Origin: Streptomyces sp. NBC_01232
GTDB lineage: Bacteria > Actinomycetota > Actinomycetes > Streptomycetales > Streptomycetaceae
DNA length: 64,000 bases
Assembly: GCF_035989885.1 (NCBI RefSeq)
Contig: NZ_CP108519.1
Location: 1-64,000, forward strand
Direction of reading: 5' to 3'
The position numbers and the translations under genes were made by a program. Below the pieces are notes generated by a model that saw only the letters and a list, made by a program, of their open reading frames with translations, made no database searches and was not told the DNA's origin. Below, piece after piece: positions 24,605 through 31,839 of this stretch (position 1 is its first letter; each line of letters begins with the position of its first letter).

Positions 24605-26152
24605 GTGTTCATCGAGGTCAGTGACGTCTCCACAGCCCCGTCCGACGAGGGGCCGGCGGGCCTCATCCTCATCCCCGTCAACACCCACGATCGCGGCTAT
24701 CGCACCACCTACGAGCTGTACATCCGTGAGCAAGACAACTGGCTTCCCCTGCGGCTCGGCACCGTCAAGATCGGCAGCACGCACCAGCAGCCCGGGAACC
24801 GCGCCCTTCGCCCCGGCCAGTACTCAGCGCTGGACGACGAAAGCCGACCCCACCAATGGTTCTCGGTGGGCCAGGACGACACCTACTACGCCAACATCGC
24901 CCGGCTCGGCGCCGAACAACGCGTCTCCATTCTGGAAGCCCTGTCCGACATCGCCTTCAGCCGAGAAGCCTTCGAGGCGGCAATGGAGCACGAGGTCACC
25001 CACGCCTCCCTGCTCCGCAGAGTCCCCCTTACCGCACTAGAAATCCAGTTCAGGCGAATCGCGGAGGGCGGCGACCGCCTGCACGGCTACCACTTCGCCT
25101 ACACCACGCGCAATGAGCGGCCACACGGAAGCTCGACTCTCGACTTCAAAGCCGATCCCGGTTCCACACCCCCCAGCAACGTCCACGTCCTGATCGGACG
25201 TAACGGCGTCGGAAAGACAACCCTGCTCAAGCGAATCGCCCGCGCAGCAGTCCGCGCCGGCTCCACAAAAGCCGACGGCACCTTCGCCCTCTGCGAGCCC
25301 CCGGCTGGCGTGACCGCGGGCATGCCGAGGAACGTCGTCTCCGTCTGCTTCAGTGCCTTCGACCCCTTCTCCGGCTTCGCCGACTTGATCCCGGACCCCG
25401 CCACCTCATTCGAGTACGTGGGCTTGCACATCAGGACCGGCAACCACAGCGAGCGAATGTCGCACGAGGATCTGGCCGCCGAATTCACCGGAAGCCTGGC
25501 AGTCATCCAGGCAACCGGCAGAACGCAGCGCTGGGCCAGCGCGGTCGGCACGCTGATGACCGACCGGGCATTCGCCACGGGCAGCGTGCCCGAGCTCGTC
25601 GACTACATGAGCAGCACGGACCCGGACGACTTCTCCCACGAAGCCCCTCACCGCGTGTTCTCGGAACTGAGTTCCGGCCACGCGATCGTGCTGCTCACCC
25701 TCACCCGTCTCGTGGAACTCGTCGTCGAGCAGACCCTGGTCCTCCTCGACGAGCCGGAGAGCCACCTCCACCCGCCGCTGCTCTCCGCCTTCGTCAGGAC
25801 GCTCTCGCAGCTCCTCGCCGACCGCAACGGGATAGCCATCGTCGCCACGCACTCCCCCGTCGTGCTGCAGGAGGTCCCCCGCTCCTGCGTCTGGAAGCTC
25901 AGCCGGTGGGGCGGCCTGCGAGCCGAGCGGCCCAGCATGGAGACCTTCGGGGAGAACGTGGGAGTCCTCACCCACGAAGTCTTCGGCCTCGAAGTCCAGG
26001 AATCCGGCTTCCACGCTCTCATCCAGCAGGCCGTCGCCGAGCTGGACACCTACCAAGCCGTCCTGGACCGCTTCGGCGGCCAGCTCGGCGGCGAAGCCAG
26101 GGGTCTCGTCCGGATCCTCCTGGCGGACAAGGCCGCGGGCGAGGACAGCTGA
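24605..26152 (+). CDS. AAA/ABC-type ATPase of a Septu-like defence pair
   Basis: A 515-residue protein with a GTG start. An N-terminal region of about 190 residues precedes the ATPase domain with Walker A GRNGVGKTTLLKRI (about 198-211), an ABC-like signature region ELSSGHAIVLL, Walker B LVLLDEPESHLHPP (about 377) and the switch His in VATHSP (about 416). This OLD/Septu PtuA-like layout pairs with the HNH nuclease encoded next (TGATG overlap at 26150). Known Septu systems (PtuA ATPase + PtuB HNH nuclease) protect against phages. The assignment is from gene order and motifs; sequence identity to characterised PtuA could not be tested. A perfect 15-bp inverted repeat lies just upstream. Confidence 0.8.
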   Translation: MFIEVSDVSTAPSDEGPAGLILIPVNTHDRGYRTTYELYIREQDNWLPLRLGTVKIGSTHQQPGNRALRPGQYSALDDESRPHQWFSVGQDDTYYANIARLGAEQRVSILEALSDIAFSREAFEAAMEHEVTHASLLRRVPLTALEIQFRRIAEGGDRLHGYHFAYTTRNERPHGSSTLDFKADPGSTPPSNVHVLIGRNGVGKTTLLKRIARAAVRAGSTKADGTFALCEPPAGVTAGMPRNVVSVCFSAFDPFSGFADLIPDPATSFEYVGLHIRTGNHSERMSHEDLAAEFTGSLAVIQATGRTQRWASAVGTLMTDRAFATGSVPELVDYMSSTDPDDFSHEAPHRVFSELSSGHAIVLLTLTRLVELVVEQTLVLLDEPESHLHPPLLSAFVRTLSQLLADRNGIAIVATHSPVVLQEVPRSCVWKLSRWGGLRAERPSMETFGENVGVLTHEVFGLEVQESGFHALIQQAVAELDTYQAVLDRFGGQLGGEARGLVRILLADKAAGEDS

Positions 26153-27009
26153 TGTGGCCCCTGGGCCGTCCACGCCACGGCGCCCGGGACAGCTACGAGG
26201 CCTGCATCTCCCGCACCAGAGAGATGGGCGCCCAAAAACGCCGCACCCGCCTGATCGCGGCCGCCGACGCTGTCGAGGCAGCCGGCGAGGCATTCCGGAG
26301 CGGCGCCGCCGCGGGATCCCTGCACGACCTGAGGCCCGAGGAGTTCCAGGTCCCCGGCATCAGCCAGGACGAGAAGGTCGTCACCTGGCTGTACGAGAAC
26401 GGCATGGTCAAAGGCGGCCCCGGCCGGGCCATCTACGACGACCTGATGTCCGCCCCCGAACACGACCGATGCCCGCTGTGCGGGCACGGCACAGTCAGCC
26501 AGCTCGACCACTTCATGCCCAAGACCAGCTACCCCGCGCTATGCGTGGACCCGCTCAACCTCATACCGGCCTGCTCGGACTGCAACAAGGTCAAAGGCGA
26601 CACGAAGGCCACCCGGGCAGAGGAGCTTCCTCTCCACCCGTACTTCGACGACATCGACAGCGAGCCGTGGCTCGCCGCCAGGGTGATCCATGAGGACGGC
26701 TCCGTACGGCTGGAGTTCTACGTCTCCCCACCGGACAGCTGGGACCAGGTCCTGATCGACCGCGCCCGCAACCACTTCAAGCTGTTCAAGCTCCGCAAGA
26801 CCTACGCCAACCAGGCCAACCGGTACATCGGCGAAATCCGCGGCCTGCTCCGACTCCTCCTGGCCCGCGGCGGAGCCGAAGCCGTCCGCGCCCACATGCT
26901 CGACAGCGCAGACAGCTCACTGAGCGAGCGCCCCAACAGCTGGATCGGCGTCACCCACCGGAGCCTGGCCGCAGACCCGGCCTTCTGCCAGGGCGCCTTC
27001 GGCAGCTGA
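26152..27009 (+). CDS. HNH endonuclease partner of the ATPase (Septu PtuB-like)
   Basis: A 285-residue protein. The HNH core runs from CPLCG (about 107) through QLDHFMPKTSYPALCVDPLN (118-137) to LIPACSDCNKVKGDTK (about 140), a zinc-binding Cys/Cys pair on both sides of the catalytic DH and N positions. In PtuB-type nucleases the corresponding motif is often HFRPK. The start ATG overlaps the stop of the ATPase gene (TGATG), so the two are coupled. The C-terminal half is helical. The pair has the composition of Septu (ATPase + HNH nuclease), where the nuclease degrades DNA on infection; that activity is inferred, not shown. Confidence 0.82.
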   Translation: MWPLGRPRHGARDSYEACISRTREMGAQKRRTRLIAAADAVEAAGEAFRSGAAAGSLHDLRPEEFQVPGISQDEKVVTWLYENGMVKGGPGRAIYDDLMSAPEHDRCPLCGHGTVSQLDHFMPKTSYPALCVDPLNLIPACSDCNKVKGDTKATRAEELPLHPYFDDIDSEPWLAARVIHEDGSVRLEFYVSPPDSWDQVLIDRARNHFKLFKLRKTYANQANRYIGEIRGLLRLLLARGGAEAVRAHMLDSADSSLSERPNSWIGVTHRSLAADPAFCQGAFGS

Positions 27010-27332
27010 CCGTCGGGGAGACGCGCGAGCCGCTTTGGTCCTGCGGGTGTGCAGCTGGGCGGGCTTGAGCCAAGGACCACCGAGCGCGCGCGTCGCCCTG
27101 GAGGGGCCCGCCCGGGACGACGTGCGAAGGGCCTCCGGGCGGGCTCCGACGTCCACGATGCCAGCCAGGAACCGGCCGCCTGTCGAGGCGCGGCCGTCCG
27201 AGCGCCAGGACCTCGTCGCCTGACGGCCACCGGGGCTGGCCGGCCCCGGCCCAGAGACCACACGACGGGTGCTCTCCAAGGGGCCGATCGAAGCCCTGAC
27301 CCCGTCAGTCGTTCTCTTCGTGGCTTCGTTCA
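27010..27332. other. Intergenic region before the ISL3 element
   Basis: No gene. An imperfect hairpin GGGCCCGCCCGG (27104-27115) / CCGGGCGGGCTC (27135-27146) may end the ATPase/HNH transcript. Confidence 0.45.
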
Positions 27333-27340
27333 CTTCAATC
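27333..27340. repeat. Target-site duplication, left copy
   Basis: CTTCAATC, identical to 29587-29594, directly outside the left terminal repeat of the ISL3 element. ISL3-family elements make 8-bp duplications. Confidence 0.85.
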
Positions 27341-27376
27341 GGTTCTGGCTCAACTTCCGTGCTGAGTGACGGTCCG

Positions 27377-27808
27377 TTACGGCTGGACATCGAAGAGAGC
27401 AATGGAAGGGGGTGGCGGGGCAAGTACTGCGCGAAGGCGCGTCAGTATGGCTCGCCACTGCTTCCAGTCCTCCGGGTCGACCCAGTTTGAGGCCGGCCCA
27501 TCCTCGTCGCCGACGATGCGGGCGAGGGCTTCGTCGGCGAGTGCCCGGAGGTCGGAAGGGAACACGGGCATCGGTGTTTCCGGGCCGTAGGACATGTCGA
27601 CGGGTTCGCCTCCCGGGCATTGCGCCGCGATCAAAGCGGCGGCGGCCACCGCCTCTTCCGCTTCCGTGAGATAGCCGGTTGCGTCGATCGTACGGATGAG
27701 GACGCCTCGGATCAGGGCTTCACGCGCCTCGGGCTCGGCGGCGTCGAGCGCGTTGGCGAAGTCCGCGGCTGTGTCGTTGTCGAAGGGACCGGTATCCCAG
27801 GTGCCCAT
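27377..27808 (-). CDS. DUF4259 domain protein, passenger of the IS
   Basis: A 143-residue acidic protein starting MGTWDTGPFDNDTAADFANA, the characteristic DUF4259 N-terminus. It continues through RTIDATGYLTEAEEAVAAAA and a C-terminal helix (DPEDWKQWRAILTRLRAVL). AAGGAG precedes the ATG at 27808. It lies wholly inside the terminal repeats of the ISL3 element, 56 bp after the transposase stop and on the same strand, so it is carried with the element. DUF4259 has no known activity. Family members sit beside many genes in Streptomyces, so capture from a chromosome is a simple explanation. Confidence 0.85.
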   Translation of the reverse strand: MGTWDTGPFDNDTAADFANALDAAEPEAREALIRGVLIRTIDATGYLTEAEEAVAAAALIAAQCPGGEPVDMSYGPETPMPVFPSDLRALADEALARIVGDEDGPASNWVDPEDWKQWRAILTRLRAVLAPPPPSIALFDVQP

Positions 27809-27864
27809 GCTGATCTCCTTGCGTATGGTCGCCCGGATCCTCGCATCAAGCACTGACAACACGA

Positions 27865-29550
27865 CTACGGGGCGAGCAGGACCCGTTTGCGAAGCAGGTC
27901 GAAGCCTGCGCGGCCGAACATCTGGCGCTTGAGCATCTTGATCCGGTTCACGTGGCCTTCGACGACCCCGGAGTTCCAGGGCAGCGTCATACCGGCGATG
28001 ACGGCGTCGCGGTCTCGGTCGATTCCGGCCGCGAGAGTGTGGAGGCTGGGCAGGTCGTCCTGACGGACGTCGTCGAGCCACTGCGGGAGTCGTTCACCCT
28101 GGCGTTCGGTGAGCATGTGGGCGAAGGAGCGGACGTGACCGGTCAGGGCATCGAGTTCGGGGCAGTTGGCAAGGACGGCCTTGAGCCGGAGGTGTTCGAT
28201 CTCGGTCAGCGTCTCGGGTCGGCTGAGGATCCATCTCGTCACCACGCGGGGTGCCGGCGGCTGCGCGGCGACCGGCCGTGGCGAGGTGCGCTTCTCTCGC
28301 AGGTAGGCGCTGACCCGGCCGTAGCTGCCGCGATAGCCCAAGGGAACGATCTCCTCCCACAGCTTCCAGGCGTTGGTGCAGCCCTCGTCCCAGCGTTGGT
28401 CCAGGTAGGGCTTGTACTCGTCGAGGACGGAGGTCCTGCTGTGCTGCCACTGGCCACGAAAGAGGTCTTCCGGCTTCGCAGCGTCGGCGAGGCTCTTGAC
28501 GGTGCGGTGGGTCATCTGGAGCCGACGCCCGATGGAGCGGCGGCTGTGGCCGGCTTCCAGCAGCGCGTGGACCGTGGCATGCCGGGCTCGGAGGCGGTTG
28601 GCGAACCGCTCGCTCCGCCATGGCGAGTCCGTCTTCTCCTCGGGCGGCGCGGGTTCGTCGGCCTTCGCCACGGGATCGGGGACCAGAACCCGAAGGCACT
28701 GGCGGTGTCGGGCGACCGCACGCTCAGCGGCTTCCCCGAGGTTGTGCCATAAGTGCCAACGGTCCGCGACCTGCGTCGCCTGGGGTGCCCCGGCTGTGGC
28801 GCCTTCCGCGAAGAACGGCGCGCGGTCCCTGCAGACGACCTCGATCCCTGGCCGCTGGGCGAGCCAGGCGGCCAGGCTTGATGCTTCTCTATCAGGCAGG
28901 AGATCGATCGGACGACGGGTCTCGACGTCCACCAGGACAGTGCCGTAGCGGCGGCCCTTGCGGGTGGCGTACTCGTCGACGCCGACCACCCGAGGCATCG
29001 GCACCTCCGGCTCGGGCAGCGCCTCGACCAGGCGCAAGACCGTGCTCCGGCTGATGGACATACCAAGCACGGCAGCCAGGCGGGCGCCGGCTCGACCAGC
29101 CAGGGCGAGGCCGACTGCGGTCAGGATGGAACGCAGTCGTTCGGTGCGCTGGCCGTGCCTGCGGGTGAGACCGGATATTTGCTCCACGAACGTCCGACGT
29201 GGGCACTTGGTGTTCCCGCACCGGAACCGCCGGACCCGCAGGTGGAGTACGACGCTTCGTCCGGCGCTCGGGACATCAGCGAGAATCCGCAGGTAGGAGC
29301 TGTGAACCCGGGTCGAGCAGACTCCGCATCCCGGGCAGGCAGCGCCGGCCGTGGTGCACTGCGCGTCAAGGCGCACGTTCTCGATACCCACGTCCACCGA
29401 CCGCACCGCGATGTCCGCGATCGCCGGGAACAACAGCGCCTTCAGCTGGCGTGCAACGTCTTCCACGGCCCGGACTGTCAGCCCAGCTGCACTGACCACC
29501 GTCCATTTTCGGGCGACTTCGCATACCGTCCGGAGACGCTCAGCCGTCAC
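27865..29550 (-). CDS. ISL3-family transposase
   Basis: A 561-residue transposase with a GTG start overlapping the inner edge of the right terminal repeat. The N-terminal zinc ribbon (CPGCGVCSTRVHSSYLRILA and CGNTKCPRRTFVEQ) and HTH segments precede the catalytic DDE part: VVGVDEYATRKGRRYGTVLV carries the first Asp. Later helices include QVADRWHLWHNLGEA (second Asp), and the final Glu appears in NSGVVEGHVNRIKMLKRQM. Length and motif order match ISL3-family enzymes, and no stop or frameshift is seen, so the element may be active. Confidence 0.92.
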   Translation of the reverse strand: MTAERLRTVCEVARKWTVVSAAGLTVRAVEDVARQLKALLFPAIADIAVRSVDVGIENVRLDAQCTTAGAACPGCGVCSTRVHSSYLRILADVPSAGRSVVLHLRVRRFRCGNTKCPRRTFVEQISGLTRRHGQRTERLRSILTAVGLALAGRAGARLAAVLGMSISRSTVLRLVEALPEPEVPMPRVVGVDEYATRKGRRYGTVLVDVETRRPIDLLPDREASSLAAWLAQRPGIEVVCRDRAPFFAEGATAGAPQATQVADRWHLWHNLGEAAERAVARHRQCLRVLVPDPVAKADEPAPPEEKTDSPWRSERFANRLRARHATVHALLEAGHSRRSIGRRLQMTHRTVKSLADAAKPEDLFRGQWQHSRTSVLDEYKPYLDQRWDEGCTNAWKLWEEIVPLGYRGSYGRVSAYLREKRTSPRPVAAQPPAPRVVTRWILSRPETLTEIEHLRLKAVLANCPELDALTGHVRSFAHMLTERQGERLPQWLDDVRQDDLPSLHTLAAGIDRDRDAVIAGMTLPWNSGVVEGHVNRIKMLKRQMFGRAGFDLLRKRVLLAP

Positions 29551-29586
29551 TCACCGTGGCCACTGCACGAAAGCTGAGCCAGAACC

Positions 29587-29594
29587 CTTCAATC
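29587..29594. repeat. Target-site duplication, right copy
   Basis: CTTCAATC, the second copy of the 8-bp sequence at 27333-27340, immediately outside the right terminal repeat. Confidence 0.85.
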
Positions 29595-29804
29595 AGCAGC
29601 GTTTGTCTGCCGGTACGGGCAGCATTTGGGGATCTTGAAGTCCATGAATGTTCACGAGAAGTAGCAGCGTGGACGATCACGTGGTGTCCCGTGCCTGCCC
29701 AGCGCCAGCCGCGCCGGAGGCCCGGTGCGGCGGCGAACGGTTAGTCCGGGCACTCCTTCTGGTCGGACGCGGCCTTCAGCCGGGCTCGGATCCCTGTCCT
29801 TCCC

Positions 29805-31025
29805 TCACTGCAATACCACGGTGACACCGTGTTCCTGCAGGATGTGCACGGCCGCCTCGAAGTAGGAGCGGTCAGGATGGCGGTCGACGATGTGCCTGGC
29901 GAGGGCGTGGCGTGCGATGTCGGCGTGGTGCCAGATGAGTGTGAACGGGGGTACGACGGAAGGACCGCCTCCCAGGTGGTCGTCCACCGAGTCGAGGCTG
30001 CCGCCGTAGGTGGAGCCGGGGCCGAGGAGGGCCTCGCCGAGTGCCAGGAGCAGGCCGGGCTTGTCGGTGACGTGTTGTCCGTCCAAGTGGTACGTCCCGC
30101 CCGAGCGGCCGATGCCTGGTCCGTACGGGCCGATGCGGCTGAGGTCAAGCCAGGCGGACCGGCCCGGCGTACCGAAGGGGGCCCACTGGTTGGGCTTGGT
30201 GGGAGCGCCGTGGAACCATGTGTCCCAGACCGGGCGGGCGGCCATGGCAGGCCGATCGTCGCCGGTGTCGGCGAGGGTGATGTCTATCAGGGTGTCACCG
30301 AGGACGGACGGGCGGGCCTCGGTGATGCGGAACTCGAGTTCGTACTTGGCCATGGTCCGGCCGGTGTGGTCCAGGGCCCACAGCCTGATCAGGTCGTCGT
30401 CCTGAGTACGGGCTCGGCCCAGCCGGGCCGACAGTGCCTCTCCGGGTTCGCAGCCGATCAGGTGCACGGACTGGCCCTGCCTCTGCGGACGCGGGACGAA
30501 CAGGCCATCCACGGCGAGGCAGCTCCCCACGGGGTCTGCGGCCAGAAGCGACTCAGCCCACAGTTCGAACCGGGGGCAGTCGGGCAGCGGGTTCGGGCCC
30601 CAATAGGCGTCCTCCCTGACGCCGGCACCCACGACGATGTCCACACGCTCGGAATCAGCGGGCGTGGGCTGGTGGGCGAGGACAACAGCGTCCTCCAGGT
30701 CCCAGAACCGGGTCGGCCCTTGGCGGTCCTCGGCGTAGATGGTCACATTCACGTCGCCCATCAGCCGCACCGGCTCCGCAGGTCGCACGACCGCCTGGGC
30801 CAGCAGGCTTTCGCGCGGGCACCCGCGTAGCGTCAGGATTTCCCGCGGCAGTGGCGGAGGATCCATGAACAACCCCTCGACCTCCGCGCACCGCGCCCAG
30901 AGGTTGCTCGGCTCCTCCTCGTGCACGTCCTCCCAGACCAGGAGATGACGGACCGGGAAGTCCCGCTTCCACGCTATATGTTCCTCGCCCCGCACACTGC
31001 TCCCTGTCGATCTTCGTGTGCTCAC
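29805..31025 (-). CDS. Barstar-domain protein
   Basis: A 406-residue protein. The last 100 residues match barstar (inhibitor of barnase-type ribonucleases): GGTYHLDGQHVTDKPGLLLA, LGEALLGPGSTYGGSLDSVDD, FTLIWHHADIARHAL and FEAAVHILQEHGVTVVLQ. The first 300 residues form a large beta-rich region of unknown function (for example FRITEARPSVLGDTLIDITL). Barstar-type domains normally bind secreted or toxin RNases and act as immunity proteins. No barnase-like toxin gene is adjacent, so it may protect against an incoming toxin or regulate something else. The start ATG at 31025 gives a full-length product. Confidence 0.75.
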   Translation of the reverse strand: MSTRRSTGSSVRGEEHIAWKRDFPVRHLLVWEDVHEEEPSNLWARCAEVEGLFMDPPPLPREILTLRGCPRESLLAQAVVRPAEPVRLMGDVNVTIYAEDRQGPTRFWDLEDAVVLAHQPTPADSERVDIVVGAGVREDAYWGPNPLPDCPRFELWAESLLAADPVGSCLAVDGLFVPRPQRQGQSVHLIGCEPGEALSARLGRARTQDDDLIRLWALDHTGRTMAKYELEFRITEARPSVLGDTLIDITLADTGDDRPAMAARPVWDTWFHGAPTKPNQWAPFGTPGRSAWLDLSRIGPYGPGIGRSGGTYHLDGQHVTDKPGLLLALGEALLGPGSTYGGSLDSVDDHLGGGPSVVPPFTLIWHHADIARHALARHIVDRHPDRSYFEAAVHILQEHGVTVVLQ

Positions 31026-31139
31026 GATACGGTCAGCCGGTGCAAGCTGGCTGACCCGCGACCGCTTGTCCGGCCCGCAGCCGCCCGGGCCAACGACGAG
31101 GGCGCCGCAAGCTTGCGGCAGGGGCGAAGCACAAGAGGG

Positions 31140-31322
31140 TCACCGCGTGGGGTGGCCCCAGCGCCGGTAGTCGTCACACGTCTCGACCGCCGCACCGGCG
31201 GGACGGTCCGTAATCCGCTCAGCGCCCTCACCGCAGCTCTTCCAGGGCTGGAACCAGAACAGGAGTCCGCCGGCCAGAACGGCGATCCCAACCAACACCC
31301 AGGCAACGGTACGACCCGACAT
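31140..31322 (-). CDS. Small single-pass membrane protein
   Basis: A 60-residue protein: MSGRTVAWVLVGIAVLAGGL, a hydrophobic helix continuing with LFWFQPW, then a short outer tail with two Cys (KSCGEGAERITD, VETCDDYRRW) that could form a disulfide. AGGAAAGG lies upstream of the ATG. Similar tiny membrane proteins are found beside many Streptomyces genes; function unknown. Confidence 0.5.
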   Translation of the reverse strand: MSGRTVAWVLVGIAVLAGGLLFWFQPWKSCGEGAERITDRPAGAAVETCDDYRRWGHPTR

Positions 31323-31353
31323 GCCAGGTACCTTTCCTCAAAGCCGCGATCTG

Positions 31354-31668
31354 TTACATGGTCAGCGCGTCAGCGCGGTCGTCCCAAGACCCGGTGCCCC
31401 AGCCCGGATAGTCCTGCTTCCGCAGATCGCCGTAGGCGCACCCGAGGCAGACTATGAAGGTCGGGTCGACCATGTTGTCCCGGTAGTCGATGAGCGTCAT
31501 GCCACCGATTTCATCGTTGTTCGCCACCGATGTCGCCTGGTCGCGGAACCCGTACTGCCCGAGCGTCTTCGTGCCGTCCATGTCCCACTGGAGCTTACGC
31601 CCGGTGTAGTCCAGGTCCGCGTACACGCAAGTGAATCCCCACGAACAGCCAGGCGACGCAGCCGCCAC
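31354..31668 (-). pseudogene. Peptidase-inhibitor family I36-like protein lacking a signal peptide
   Basis: CSWGFTCVYADLDYTGRKLQ, LGQYGFRDQATSVANNDEIG and NMVDPTFIVCLGCAYGDLRK match the beta/gamma-crystallin-like I36 (SMPI-type) inhibitors secreted by Streptomyces, which act on extracellular metalloproteases. The only usable start, a GTG at 31668, gives a mature-like domain without the signal peptide these proteins need. Upstream codons stay open but read as no signal sequence and run into a terminator hairpin. The 5' end was therefore probably lost. Confidence 0.55.
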
Positions 31669-31735
31669 GGAAGCCGATGGATTTGCCGTTGTGCAACGCG
31701 GCCACAGGTCCCTTACGTTTCTCTGGGAACGGTGC

Positions 31736-31767
31736 GGTGGGTCCAGTACCGAAGTACTGGACCCACC
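31736..31767 (-). terminator. Perfect hairpin terminator
   Basis: A perfect 14-bp stem (GGTGGGTCCAGTAC / GTACTGGACCCACC) with a CGAA loop, 73 bases downstream of the stop of the large minus-strand gene at 31840. It probably terminates that transcript. Confidence 0.75.
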
Positions 31768-31839
31768 GAGGAGAGATGTGCAAGGGCCTGTTAGGGGCCG
31801 GTGACGGCTGGCTCCGGCCCTGACCGGGGTGCTGCCGGG

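Larger units (their letters stand above)
27341..29586. mobile_element. ISL3-family insertion sequence with passenger gene
   Basis: The 2,246-bp element is bounded by terminal inverted repeats beginning GGTTCTGGCTCA (left 27341-27362, right 29565-29586 reversed; two mismatches over 22 bp) and flanked by the perfect 8-bp direct repeat CTTCAATC. It holds an intact ISL3-type transposase and, unusually, a second gene (DUF4259) downstream of it on the same strand within the terminal repeats. The target was non-coding sequence beside the Septu-like pair. The intact ends and matching duplication suggest a recent insertion. Confidence 0.9.

Noticed and set aside
29741..30148. Minus-strand 135-codon frame near the barstar gene
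   Set aside because: Shadow frame of the barstar-domain gene with no start signal.
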